20,176 bases of DNA, taken from the NCBI GenBank assembly GCA_003554565.1, contig PWGR01000201.1, forward strand, positions 1 to 20,176. The letters run 5' to 3'. Below are positions 1-7,468 of this stretch, piece after piece. A program made the position numbers and the translations under genes. Under the pieces are notes generated by a model, which worked only from the letters and a program-made list of their open reading frames with translations, was not told where the DNA came from and made no database searches. The DNA is from Clostridia bacterium (GTDB lineage Bacteria; Bacillota; Sulfobacillia; SLMV01). Numbering within the stretch: the stretch's first letter is position 1; every line of letters begins with the position of its first letter.

Positions 1-1
1 C

Positions 2-1075
2 CGGACGCATATGCCGCGTCTGGCCCCGCCGGTCAGAACGATGCCCGGGGTTGAGAGCTGGCATCCGGAGACGGCCGGCATGTCCCCGGGGGAGCGGGCC
101 GATATCATTGCCCGGGCCGTACATGAGGGGGAGGAGGGTGAGGTTCGGATGTTCGGACACCTGGTCAGTGGGGCGGAGGAGCGCGCTGTTGCCAATTCTG
201 AAGGCCTGGTCGCCTACCATGCCGGCAGCGTTGGGCGCTTTCAGGTGTCCACTATAGCCCCGTCCGGCGGCATGGGATTCGCGCGTTTCGTGGGGCGCAG
301 CCTGGATGGAGTTGACCCCCCGGGCATAGCCCGGCGGGCCCTGGACAAGGCGGCCCTCTTTGACACCTTCACCGACCTCGTTCCCGGTGAATATGAGGCC
401 GTTCTGGAGCCCGAGGCCACTGCGGAGATTCTGTTTCACCTCGGATACCTGGGGTTTGGCGCCGCCGGGCACCTGAACGAGAGCAGCTGTCTCAGCGGAG
501 CTGTTGGCGAACAGGTATTTCCTCATTTCGTGTCCATCTGTGATGATCCCCTTCGTAAGGATCAGATGTCTGAGCCCTTTGATCCCGAGGGAGTGCCCCG
601 CCGTCGTGTCCAGTTGGTGGAGAGAGGAACAGTCAGGGGCGTAGTGCACGATCTGAATACCGCGGCCCAGGCCGGGACTGCCTCCACCGGACATGGCCGA
701 AAACCAGAAGGAGTCTGGTTTACTGATGGTCCCTATGCCCGCAATATGGTCCTCGAACCTGCAACAGCGTCCCGTCAGGAACTTATATCCCGGGTCAATC
801 GCGGTCTTCTGATCACAAGACTGCATTACACGCGCCCCCTCGATGCATCCAGCGGCGTCCTGACGGGAATGACCCGGGACGGCACATTTCTCATTGAGGA
901 TGGTGTGATCGCCGCCATGCTGCCCAATCTGCGCTTCACCGTCAGTGCTGTGGACCTGCTGGCCCATATCCTTGACATCGGTTGCGATCTGACCCTGGCG
1001 ACGGAGTACTTCCACATGAATCTGGTCCCGAGCATACGCACGCGGCATTTCCGTGTCACCGGGCGAACTGAGTGA
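2..1075 (+). CDS. TldD/PmbA-family protein, PmbA-like (5' end outside window)
   Basis: This is the C-terminal part of a TldD/PmbA (TldE) family protein, a group of metalloproteases and their inactive partners that process modified peptides and some antibiotics. The family pattern is visible: a DEGVP-like motif (FDPEGVPRRR), STGHGRKP, an LEPATAS-xxELI stretch, and the C-terminal block that ends in DGTFLIEDGVI. The frame is open to the first base, with no stop upstream of the ATG at 11. The visible 354 aa are shorter than the usual 430-480 aa, so the gene almost certainly starts upstream. No HExxxH zinc motif appears in the visible part; that motif marks TldD, so the PmbA/TldE side is more likely. 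The substrate is unknown. The family call is confident; the PmbA-type assignment is moderate. Confidence 0.85.
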   Translation, partial: RTHMPRLAPPVRTMPGVESWHPETAGMSPGERADIIARAVHEGEEGEVRMFGHLVSGAEERAVANSEGLVAYHAGSVGRFQVSTIAPSGGMGFARFVGRSLDGVDPPGIARRALDKAALFDTFTDLVPGEYEAVLEPEATAEILFHLGYLGFGAAGHLNESSCLSGAVGEQVFPHFVSICDDPLRKDQMSEPFDPEGVPRRRVQLVERGTVRGVVHDLNTAAQAGTASTGHGRKPEGVWFTDGPYARNMVLEPATASRQELISRVNRGLLITRLHYTRPLDASSGVLTGMTRDGTFLIEDGVIAAMLPNLRFTVSAVDLLAHILDIGCDLTLATEYFHMNLVPSIRTRHFRVTGRTE

Positions 1076-1078
1076 TGC

Positions 1079-1133
1079 GGGGCATGGGGTGAGAGGTGTC
1101 GGGAGTGAGTCCGGGCACCCCCGGGAATGCCCC
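1079..1133 (+). terminator. GC-rich inverted repeat after the PmbA-like gene (possible terminator)
   Basis: GGGGCAT at 1079-1085 is exactly complementary to ATGCCCC at 1127-1133. A competing stem pairs CGGGAG at 1100-1105 with CTCCCG at 1133-1138. The structure lies directly after the stop codon, but no T-run follows, so an intrinsic terminator is not demonstrated. Nothing else was recognised between 1134 and 1317. Confidence 0.25.
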
Positions 1134-1317
1134 TCCCGCACGGACAGTCTGACTGGCGGTGCATGATGCGGCCGCGGATCTGATATTGAAGCTGCACGGG
1201 GCAGGTGGTCCCAAAGGTCTGGGTGAGATGTTATCTTCAGCGAGTCCCTGCCTCCGCGGGGGACGCATCTGGATCAGGATTATGCCGAAACACTTCAGGG
1301 GTTTGACCTGCAGCAGC

Positions 1318-1722
1318 ATGGGGCACATTATCTCCCGGGGTGTTTATGTGTACGACAGGGAACATAAGAGATGGTTGCGTGAGCGCCTGGAGGAGTCGCA
1401 CCGCAGCTGCTGCGAGCAAATTGAGCGGCTGCGGCAATCCACCTTTGGACAGAGCCAGCGGGAGACGGCGGGTGAACTGACCTCCTATGATAATCACCCG
1501 GCGGATCTGGGAACCGAAATGTATGAGCGTTCCAGAGATGTGGGCCTGCTGACGGAGGCACTCGATGAGCTGCGCGACATCGAAGCAGCGCTTGCGCGGC
1601 TGAGAAGCGGTGAATACGGGCGCTGCAGCATGTGCGGGGGGCTCATATCTTTTGCCCGCATGTGGGCCGTGCCCACCACCACGATGTGTGAGGAATGCAT
1701 ATCCGCTGATAGAACCACCTAG
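1318..1722 (+). CDS. TraR/DksA-family zinc-finger protein (YteA-like)
   Basis: This is a small coiled-coil plus zinc-finger protein of the TraR/DksA superfamily. An N-terminal helical part leads into the highly characteristic SYDNHPADLGTEMYERSRD stretch typical of the Bacillus YteA group. A second helix follows (ALDELRDIEAALARLRSGEYG), then a four-cysteine zinc finger, CSMC-x17-CEEC. DksA/TraR proteins bind in the RNA polymerase secondary channel, but the job of YteA-type members in Gram-positives is poorly known. The start is uncertain. ATG 1318 has no clear Shine-Dalgarno, while the in-frame GTG at 1348 has GGGG about 7 nt upstream and would give 125 aa. The reading frame stays open further upstream to 1159, but that part has no family similarity. 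The gene precedes lspA, a common Gram-positive neighbourhood. Confidence 0.88.
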   Translation: MGHIISRGVYVYDREHKRWLRERLEESHRSCCEQIERLRQSTFGQSQRETAGELTSYDNHPADLGTEMYERSRDVGLLTEALDELRDIEAALARLRSGEYGRCSMCGGLISFARMWAVPTTTMCEECISADRTT

Positions 1723-1793
1723 TCCTGGTGTCCGGATCGCAGCCGGATATGTGCCGGCGACCTGTGGTGCAAGTGGTCACGAACTCTCACCTG

Positions 1794-1802
1794 TGCTACA
1801 AT
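1794..1802 (+). promoter_or_regulatory. Putative extended -10 promoter for lspA-rluD
   Basis: TGCTACAAT at 1794-1802 is an extended -10 (TG-N-TACAAT) in the gap between the TraR/DksA gene and lspA. A start of transcription near 1809 would leave a leader of about 30 nt before ATG 1839. At the right distance, the -35 position (about 1774-1779) shows no good match to TTGACA, so the call rests on the -10 alone. Confidence 0.4.
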
Positions 1803-1838
1803 GGCGGAAGATCCCGCGGACGGGTGAGGCTGATTGTA

Positions 1839-2312
1839 ATGCTCTACTTGTATCTCGTAGTCACATTCCTGCTCGACCGGGTGAGCAAGCTGCTGGTGGT
1901 GGATGGCCTGCCGCCGGGGCATTCCGCCCCGCTCATAGGCGACGTGGTCCGCTTGACCCACGTCAGAAATACCGGGGCGGCGTTTGGAATACTTTCCGGT
2001 CAAACTTATTTCTTTGTCGCTGTAACTGTCTTTCTGGCCGGCGCGATTCTATGGTTCTATCACCGTTCGCCCTACGGGCGATTCATCAACGGGGTCGCCG
2101 CTGGCCTGATCGTCGGCGGTGCTCTGGGTAATCTGGTGGATCGAATCATATGGGGATTTGTCGTGGATTTCATTGACCTGCGGGTCTGGCCCGTGTTCAA
2201 CATAGCTGATGCGGCCATTGTCGTGGGCGGAGCAATCATGATAATCCACTACTACCGGACAGTAGAGGCCGACTCGCCTGTGGGAACGGAGACGGAGGAG
2301 GTGTCCGATTGA
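1839..2312 (+). CDS. lspA: Lipoprotein signal peptidase (signal peptidase II)
   Basis: This is an integral-membrane aspartyl peptidase that removes the signal peptide of prolipoproteins after lipid modification. The protein has 157 aa from ATG 1839, the usual length, and four hydrophobic segments. All family motifs are present: an N-terminal D-x3-K (DRVSK), NTGAAFG, GGALGNLVDR at residues 93-102, VVDFID with catalytic Asp110, and FNIADAAI with catalytic Asp124. ATG 1839 was chosen because homology begins there and GTGAGG lies about 10 nt upstream; GTG 1824 is a possible alternative. The stop codon overlaps the start of the rluD-like gene by one base (TGATG), so the two are translationally coupled. 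Confidence 0.96.
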   Translation: MLYLYLVVTFLLDRVSKLLVVDGLPPGHSAPLIGDVVRLTHVRNTGAAFGILSGQTYFFVAVTVFLAGAILWFYHRSPYGRFINGVAAGLIVGGALGNLVDRIIWGFVVDFIDLRVWPVFNIADAAIVVGGAIMIIHYYRTVEADSPVGTETEEVSD

Positions 2313-3271
2313 TGGACCACCCCGACGACCTGGCTCCAGGTTCACAGGTATTGCAGCGGACGGTATCCGGAGCAGACGAGGGACTGCGTATGGATGTCTT
2401 CCTTGCCCGGCACACCACTGAGGCTTACTCCCGCACCTACATACAGAACCTCATCCGCGAGGGGCACGTCTGTGTGGACCGGGAGGTGGTTAACGTCCCG
2501 AGCTATCTTGTCCGTGCCGGCGAGGAAGTGGAGATGGTCATTCCCCCGCCACGCGAGAGCACCCTGGAACCGGAACCCATCCCGTTGGAGGTCCTCTTCG
2601 AAGACGAGGATGTGCTGGTCATAAACAAACAGCGCGATCTCGTTGTGCATCCGGCGCCCGGTCACTACTCCGGGACGTTGGTGCATGGTCTGCTGCATCA
2701 TTGCTCTGAACTGTCCGGGATCAATAACATCATGCGGCCCGGTATAGTGCACCGGCTGGACAAGGATACAACAGGTGCCATGGTCGTGGCCAAAAACGAC
2801 CGCTCACACCTGCATCTTTCGAAGCAGATCAAGAAGCGGAAGATGAGGCGCATATACCTGGCCCTCACGCATGGAGTGCCCGAGGTTGAGACGGGCAGGA
2901 TTGAAACTCGCATAGCCCGCGATCCTGATACCCGCTACAAGATGAAGGCAGTAGCCCGCGGCGGAAAGTGGGCGGCCACCTGGTTTCAGGTGGAGGAGAT
3001 CCCGGATGCCCGTCATGCCCTTCTTCGCTGCGAGCTGGATACGGGCCGTACGCACCAGATAAGGGTGCACCTCGCCTACATAGGGCACCCGGTCGTTGCA
3101 GACCCCATGTATGGGGAGGAATATCCCACCTATGGACTCGCGGGACAGGCCTTGCACGCTCGAGAGCTTTCCTTCGAACATCCAGCAACCGGGCAGCGGA
3201 TAGATTTCACTGCCCCACTGCCGGAGGACTTCCAGTCCGTCCTCGACAGGATGAGGGCGAAAGAGATCTGA
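2312..3271 (+). CDS. rluD: RluD-type 23S rRNA pseudouridine synthase
   Basis: This RluA/RluD-family enzyme converts specific uridines in RNA, probably large-subunit rRNA, to pseudouridine. From ATG 2312 it has 319 aa, the normal length. An S4 RNA-binding domain spans residues ~26-80. The catalytic domain follows, with GIVHRLDKDTTG carrying the catalytic Asp150. The later motif GRTHQIRVH and a typical DPMYG segment close the domain. TTG 2309 directly precedes the ATG in frame, so either may be used; GGAGGAG at 2294-2300 is the ribosome site. Downstream of lspA this gene is often followed by pyrR in Gram-positives; here about 12 kb intervenes. RluD is the best match, but RluC or YlyB-like specificity cannot be excluded. 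Confidence 0.94.
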   Translation: MDHPDDLAPGSQVLQRTVSGADEGLRMDVFLARHTTEAYSRTYIQNLIREGHVCVDREVVNVPSYLVRAGEEVEMVIPPPRESTLEPEPIPLEVLFEDEDVLVINKQRDLVVHPAPGHYSGTLVHGLLHHCSELSGINNIMRPGIVHRLDKDTTGAMVVAKNDRSHLHLSKQIKKRKMRRIYLALTHGVPEVETGRIETRIARDPDTRYKMKAVARGGKWAATWFQVEEIPDARHALLRCELDTGRTHQIRVHLAYIGHPVVADPMYGEEYPTYGLAGQALHARELSFEHPATGQRIDFTAPLPEDFQSVLDRMRAKEI

Positions 3272-3320
3272 GTCTGGGCGCGACCTCTTTTCTCCAGCGA
3301 TCTTCTGATGCCCGAGCAGT

Positions 3321-3379
3321 CTCCCGGATTCAACTGCCTCCGGGGAGTTCACCCCGTATTCCCGGGTGTTGTACCGGGA
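3321..3379 (+). terminator. Two successive hairpins after rluD, likely terminator
   Basis: A first hairpin pairs 3321-3328 with 3339-3347 (CCCGGA/TCCGGG core, one bulge). A second pairs TCCCGG at 3360-3365 with CCGGGA at 3374-3379 across an 8-nt loop. A T-rich stretch (TGTTTTGTTATTTG) starts about 12 nt after the second stem. The distance from stem to T-run is longer than in a classic intrinsic terminator, so this is tentative. The rest of 3272-3508 holds no gene. Confidence 0.4.
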
Positions 3380-3468
3380 TCGATTGGGGGTGTTTTGTTA
3401 TTTGATTCCCATTGATCATACTCCCGGCAGGGGAGGTATGCCCGCTTCTTCCAGTTCGCCCATCACCC

Positions 3469-3474
3469 TACAAT
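3469..3474 (+). promoter_or_regulatory. Possible -10 element upstream of the tandem receiver gene
   Basis: TACAAT at 3469-3474 matches five of six bases of the sigma-A -10 box and lies about 35 nt before the gene start at 3509. The -35 position (TTCTTC at 3446-3451) is a poor match. If real, it would drive the receiver gene and perhaps the redox operon behind it. Confidence 0.3.
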
Positions 3475-3508
3475 AAAAACAACAGCATTTTGAGGAAGGA
3501 TGAGTGAA

Positions 3509-4264
3509 ATGGCTGAACGTCCCGTGGTGATGATCATAGATGAAGAACGGGAATTTGCCCACAATCTGCGGGAGCATCTCGAGGAGCTGGGATACGAGAC
3601 GATAGTTACCACTGACGATGAGGAGGCCCGCAGTCAGGCCGATACCTCCGATCCCGACGCGATAATTGTGGGAGTGATCCGCCCACGTGGTGCGGCCTTT
3701 CACCTGCACAGGTGGTTCAAGGCCGATCCGATGCTGGCAGCTGTACCGCTGATTGTCATCGATGCGCCGCCTGAGAAACAGCTGACCCGGGGCTGGAGGC
3801 GCGACGAAGGTATGCAGATGGAGGCGATCGAGTACTTTCAGAAGCCGGTCAAGGTGGAGGCCGTCGGTGCAGCAGTCAGGAGGTCGCTCAGTGTCCGGAG
3901 AGATCGAATCCGGGTGCTGGTTGCCGATGACCACGCCATGGTGCGCGAGGGAATCCGGGCACTGCTGAGCCTGCACGAAGACATTATGATTGTGGGTGAG
4001 GCGGTAGATGGAGCAGAGGCGGTCAAAAAGGCTGAGGATCTCGCCCCGGACGTCGTGCTGATGGATATTGTGATGCCGCAGATGAACGGACTGGAGGCGA
4101 CCCGCAAGATCAGGGGCAAAGACGGTACAGCTCGCATAGTCATGCTGACCCAGTACGACGATGACGAGTATGTGGCAGAGAGCAGCCGGGCCGGCGCGCG
4201 TGACTTCATTTCCAAGCGCGATGCCAGCTCCCGACTGGTGGAGACCATACGTGCGGTAAATTGA
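3509..4264 (+). CDS. Tandem receiver-domain protein, no output domain
   Basis: The protein has 251 aa and two CheY-like receiver domains. In the first (residues ~4-125) the acidic pocket is partly kept (DEERE) and a Lys-Pro (FQKPV) is present, but the position of the phospho-acceptor Asp is Gly55 (AIIVGVIRP), so it probably cannot be phosphorylated. The second (residues ~134-251) is an intact NarL-type receiver: Asp140/Asp141, phospho-Asp186 in LMDIVMP, Thr214 in MLTQYD and Lys236 in FISKRD. It ends there; no HTH, GGDEF or other output domain follows. The second receiver closely resembles that of the response regulator at 10768-11424. ATG 3509 is preferred to ATG 3500 because AGGAAGG at 3493-3499 is 9 nt away from 3509 but abuts 3500. 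The gene lies 62 nt upstream of the redox operon in the same direction. A role as phosphate sink or protein-interaction module is inference. Confidence 0.88.
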   Translation: MAERPVVMIIDEEREFAHNLREHLEELGYETIVTTDDEEARSQADTSDPDAIIVGVIRPRGAAFHLHRWFKADPMLAAVPLIVIDAPPEKQLTRGWRRDEGMQMEAIEYFQKPVKVEAVGAAVRRSLSVRRDRIRVLVADDHAMVREGIRALLSLHEDIMIVGEAVDGAEAVKKAEDLAPDVVLMDIVMPQMNGLEATRKIRGKDGTARIVMLTQYDDDEYVAESSRAGARDFISKRDASSRLVETIRAVN

Positions 4265-4326
4265 GCATGCGGCCCGTGCTGAGCGTGAAACAGGATAGTT
4301 AGAGATACCCGAGAGGGGGACCATCA

Positions 4327-6987
4327 TTGTCACGGGTTCGGGTAATGCTGGACGGGCGCGAGTCAGAGGGATCGCCGGACATGACCATACTGGAACTGGC
4401 GCGGCGGGAGGGAGTGGAGATTCCGACGCTCTGTGAACACAGAGCGCTTTCTCCTTATGGCTCCTGCCGCGTCTGCCTCGTGGAGGAAGAGAAGAGCGGT
4501 GCGCTGGTCGCCTCCTGTGCGACCGCGGTTGCTCCGGACATGGTGATCAGTACTCAGTCTGATAGAGTGCGAAAACACCGAGAGATGATCGTACGGATGA
4601 TGCTGGCCAGCCACCCGAGTTCATGTCCGGTGTGCGACAAGGGAAACCGCTGCGAGCTGCGGAGGGTTGCAGCTGATCTGGGCATAGCTGCCCCGCGCAT
4701 GGATCGGGTGGCCCAACCGACACAGGTGTTGGACCTCAACCCCTTCATAGAGCGAGATATGAGCAAGTGCATTCTGTGTGGGCAGTGCATACGGGTATGC
4801 CAGGAACTGGTGGTTGAGGGGGCGTTGAGCTATCGTGAGCGGGGTTTTGATGCGCATGCCGCCACCTTCAGTGATGGAATACTGGGTGATTCTGAATGTA
4901 CCTACTGTGGTGCCTGCGTATCCGCGTGCCCGACTGGAGCCATGATGGAGAAAAAGCGGGTTTACTCCGGCAGTGGAGATCGCACAGTGGAGACGGTCTG
5001 TCCCTACTGCGGATGCGCGTGCCCGATTCAGGTGACGGTGAAGGGGGACCGGATCGTGCGGGTCGAGCCCGCGGATCCTGAGCAACCGCTGTGCGTCCGG
5101 GGCAGCTATGGCCTTGACTTTGTTCACAGCCCCGACCGGCTGCGCACTCCCCACATCAGGTGTGGGGATGAACTGGTTCCGGTGGATTGGGACGAGGCTC
5201 TTGCCTATGCGGGAGAAAACCTCACCCGGATCATTGAGAGTCGAGGCCCAGATGCGGCGGCCGTGCTGGGGTCATCCAAGGGGACCAACGAAGAGAATTA
5301 TCTGCTGCAGAGGTTTGCCCGTGGAGTACTCGGTACCAACAATGTTGACAACGGCGGCCGCCTCTATAATGCCGCGGTCCGGGTGGGGCTCAATGAGACC
5401 ATAGGAGTTCCTGAGACGACCGACCGGATCGGTGCGCTGGCCGATGCAGAGGTAATCGTGGTGGTGGGCGCTGACCTGGTCAACTCGGCACCCCAGCTGG
5501 CCTACGCGGTGCGCCGGGCGGTGAAGCTGGGCGACGCACAGCTGATCCTGATTGACCCCGGCCGTACTCGTTTGGGATGGATGGCAGATATGTGGCTGCA
5601 GCCGCGGTTCGGAACTGACGGTGCCTTTCTGGCGGCAGTGACTCATGTGATCTGTGAGGAGAACCTGGTGGACCAGGAATTCGTGGCACGAAAGACGGAG
5701 GGCTACCAGGCGCTGTGCGACGCAGCGGCGGAGTGGTCACCGGAATGGGCGGAGGAGTTGAGCGGCATACCGGCCCGTCACATCCGGCAGGTGGCGCGGC
5801 GATACGCCGGGGCATCGCAGGCGGCCATTATCTACGGCACCGGTGTGACCCAGCAGAATCGTCCCGGCGAGGGCGTGAAGCAGCTGGCCAACCTGACCAT
5901 GCTCACCGGCAATCTCTGGCGGACCGGCGGAGGGTTGTATGCTGTGCAGAAGGAGAGCAATGGCCGCGGCGCCTGTGAGATGGGCGCGCTGCCTGACTTT
6001 CTCCCCGGATACCACCGCGTAGATCACCGTGGAATGCGGCGCGGCTACGAGGAGACGTGGGGCATCGAGGTTTCTGATGCACCTGGCTTGAGCGCCCTGG
6101 AGATGATGCTGGCAGCGGAAAGGGGAGAGATCGGGGCGCTGTATGTGGTGGGCGAAAATCCACTGCAGAACTACCCGAATCCGGGCAAGATGAGGCGGGC
6201 TCTAGAGGAAGTGGATTTCCTGCTGGTGCAGGACCTCTTTCTCAGTGAGACTGCCGAGATGGCCGATGTGGTTCTCCCGGCCGCGAGCTTCTGTGAAAAG
6301 GATGGAACCTTCATCAACTTCGAGGGGCAGATCAGGACGCTGAACCGGGTTCTCGATCCCTCGGAGGGTAGTCTCACCGACTGGGAGATAGTCCTGGGAC
6401 TTTCTGAGGTCATGGGCAGCAGCCTGCCGTTTTCGTCCGTCGGAGATATTCAAGCCGAGGTGTCTGACCTGCTGCCGGAGATCGGACCGCTGGACACTGG
6501 GAGGCACGCCCGGGATATGGAAAACGGCGGCCCGGGAGCCGCCGCGCGCCGCTGGCCGGCATCGCGGGGAATCGCCAGGTTCAGCGTACCCGAGCTGACC
6601 CTGCCGGAGCCACCGCCGGAGGAGTATCCCTTCACCCTGGTGGTCAGCAATACGCTGTGGGGGCAGGGTGGCGGTGGGCGCACGGGCCGATCAAAGCGAC
6701 TGCTGGAATTCGCCGGCGACAGCTTTGTTGAGGTCTGCACCGAAGATGCGGGGCGCCTGGGGCTGGAGCAAGGCAACCGCGTCCGGCTGGTCTCGCCGGT
6801 GGGAGATATTACGGTGCGTGCCGCCCTCACGGACGCACTGCCGCAGGGGGTACTGGCACTTCCGGCGCATTTTCGCGATGCTCCGGCGACGGCCCTGTTC
6901 GATGTGACGCTGGATCGGGACACCAGGACGCCGATGATGAAATCCTGTCACGTTCGGATGGAAAGGAGAGGGTCTGATGAAGGGTGA
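4327..6987 (+). CDS. Formate dehydrogenase/NuoG-like Fe-S molybdopterin-fold subunit lacking catalytic residues
   Basis: The 886-aa protein has the layout of NAD-dependent formate dehydrogenase alpha subunits and NuoG. A plant-type [2Fe-2S] domain comes first (Cys36, 47, 50, 64), then a His-Cys [4Fe-4S] site (His96, Cys100, 103, 109). Two ferredoxin-type clusters follow (Cys148/151/154/158 and Cys191/194/197/201), then the [4Fe-4S] of the molybdopterin domain (Cys225, 228, 232, 256). The molybdopterin oxidoreductase domain (GTNEENYL, GENPLQNYP, ADVVLPAASF) and a C-terminal dinucleotide-binding domain complete it. Aligned by eye with E. coli FdhF, Sec140-His141 correspond to Tyr347-Asn348 (NNVDNGGRLYN), Arg333 to Gln541 and Lys44 to Arg258. 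Formate oxidation is therefore unlikely. Whether a cofactor is bound cannot be read from sequence. The start is TTG 4327, with GAGAGGGGG just upstream. The gene overlaps the NuoE-like gene by 11 bp, so the products probably form one complex. Confidence 0.9.
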   Translation: MSRVRVMLDGRESEGSPDMTILELARREGVEIPTLCEHRALSPYGSCRVCLVEEEKSGALVASCATAVAPDMVISTQSDRVRKHREMIVRMMLASHPSSCPVCDKGNRCELRRVAADLGIAAPRMDRVAQPTQVLDLNPFIERDMSKCILCGQCIRVCQELVVEGALSYRERGFDAHAATFSDGILGDSECTYCGACVSACPTGAMMEKKRVYSGSGDRTVETVCPYCGCACPIQVTVKGDRIVRVEPADPEQPLCVRGSYGLDFVHSPDRLRTPHIRCGDELVPVDWDEALAYAGENLTRIIESRGPDAAAVLGSSKGTNEENYLLQRFARGVLGTNNVDNGGRLYNAAVRVGLNETIGVPETTDRIGALADAEVIVVVGADLVNSAPQLAYAVRRAVKLGDAQLILIDPGRTRLGWMADMWLQPRFGTDGAFLAAVTHVICEENLVDQEFVARKTEGYQALCDAAAEWSPEWAEELSGIPARHIRQVARRYAGASQAAIIYGTGVTQQNRPGEGVKQLANLTMLTGNLWRTGGGLYAVQKESNGRGACEMGALPDFLPGYHRVDHRGMRRGYEETWGIEVSDAPGLSALEMMLAAERGEIGALYVVGENPLQNYPNPGKMRRALEEVDFLLVQDLFLSETAEMADVVLPAASFCEKDGTFINFEGQIRTLNRVLDPSEGSLTDWEIVLGLSEVMGSSLPFSSVGDIQAEVSDLLPEIGPLDTGRHARDMENGGPGAAARRWPASRGIARFSVPELTLPEPPPEEYPFTLVVSNTLWGQGGGGRTGRSKRLLEFAGDSFVEVCTEDAGRLGLEQGNRVRLVSPVGDITVRAALTDALPQGVLALPAHFRDAPATALFDVTLDRDTRTPMMKSCHVRMERRGSDEG

Positions 6988-7468
6988 GACGGGGACATCC
7001 ACGGAGGTGTTCCGGACCGTGGTGCAGGACATACTGGACGATCACGCGGGCGAATCCTGGCCTCTCATTGCCGTACTGCAGGAGATCCAACACCGGATTG
7101 GTTATATACCCCCGGAAGTTGTTCCCCTGGTAGCCGACCGGCTCGGAATCTTCCCGGGCGAGATCCAGGGGGTCATAACCTTTTACTCGCAGCTGCGCGA
7201 CCGCCCCCAGGGGCGGACGGTGATACGTGCCTGTCGGGGCACTGCCTGCCATGTAAGCGGTGGTACGACCGTCCTGAAGGCGCTGCAGGGGGAGCTGGGG
7301 ATCTCGGAGGGTGAATCGACAGCGGATCGGCAGTACAGTCTGGAGACCGTCGCGTGTGTGGGCGCCTGCGGGCTGGCCCCCAATGTAATAGTGGATGACG
7401 ATGTGTTCGGAACGATGACGCCCGCAAAGGTGCGCAAGCTCATAGAAAAGGACGGCGAGCCATCATGA
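6977..7468 (+). CDS. NuoE-like [2Fe-2S] thioredoxin-fold subunit
   Basis: This 163-aa protein belongs to the 24-kDa/NuoE family of NADH dehydrogenases, hydrogenases (HydC/HoxE) and formate dehydrogenases. A helical N-terminal domain carries the usual IGYIPPEVV and GVITFYSQ motifs. A thioredoxin-like domain then binds one [2Fe-2S] cluster through Cys86-x4-Cys91 (CRGTAC) and Cys127-x3-Cys131 (CVGAC). The length is normal and all four ligands are present. The start ATG 6977 has GGAGAGGG upstream. It overlaps the end of the preceding gene by 11 bp and the next gene by 4 bp (ATGA). With the NuoF-like partner it would form the NADH-oxidising module; since no complex I membrane genes are present, it is not ordinary complex I. 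Confidence 0.93.
   Translation: MKGETGTSTEVFRTVVQDILDDHAGESWPLIAVLQEIQHRIGYIPPEVVPLVADRLGIFPGEIQGVITFYSQLRDRPQGRTVIRACRGTACHVSGGTTVLKALQGELGISEGESTADRQYSLETVACVGACGLAPNVIVDDDVFGTMTPAKVRKLIEKDGEPS

Noticed and set aside
1159..1317. A 53-codon N-terminal extension of the TraR/DksA gene
   Set aside because: The extension has no similarity to the family, and neither it nor ATG 1159 has a ribosome site. The helical start of the family begins near 1348.
3416..4333. A 305-codon open frame on the minus strand
   Set aside because: It is antisense to the tandem receiver gene, whose motifs are unmistakable, and has no ribosome site or similarity.
4327..6987. Annotation as a functional NAD-dependent formate dehydrogenase, with a possible in-frame TGA selenocysteine
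   Set aside because: The active-site codon is TAT (5365-5367), not TGA or a Cys codon, and the adjacent His and the distant Arg are also replaced.
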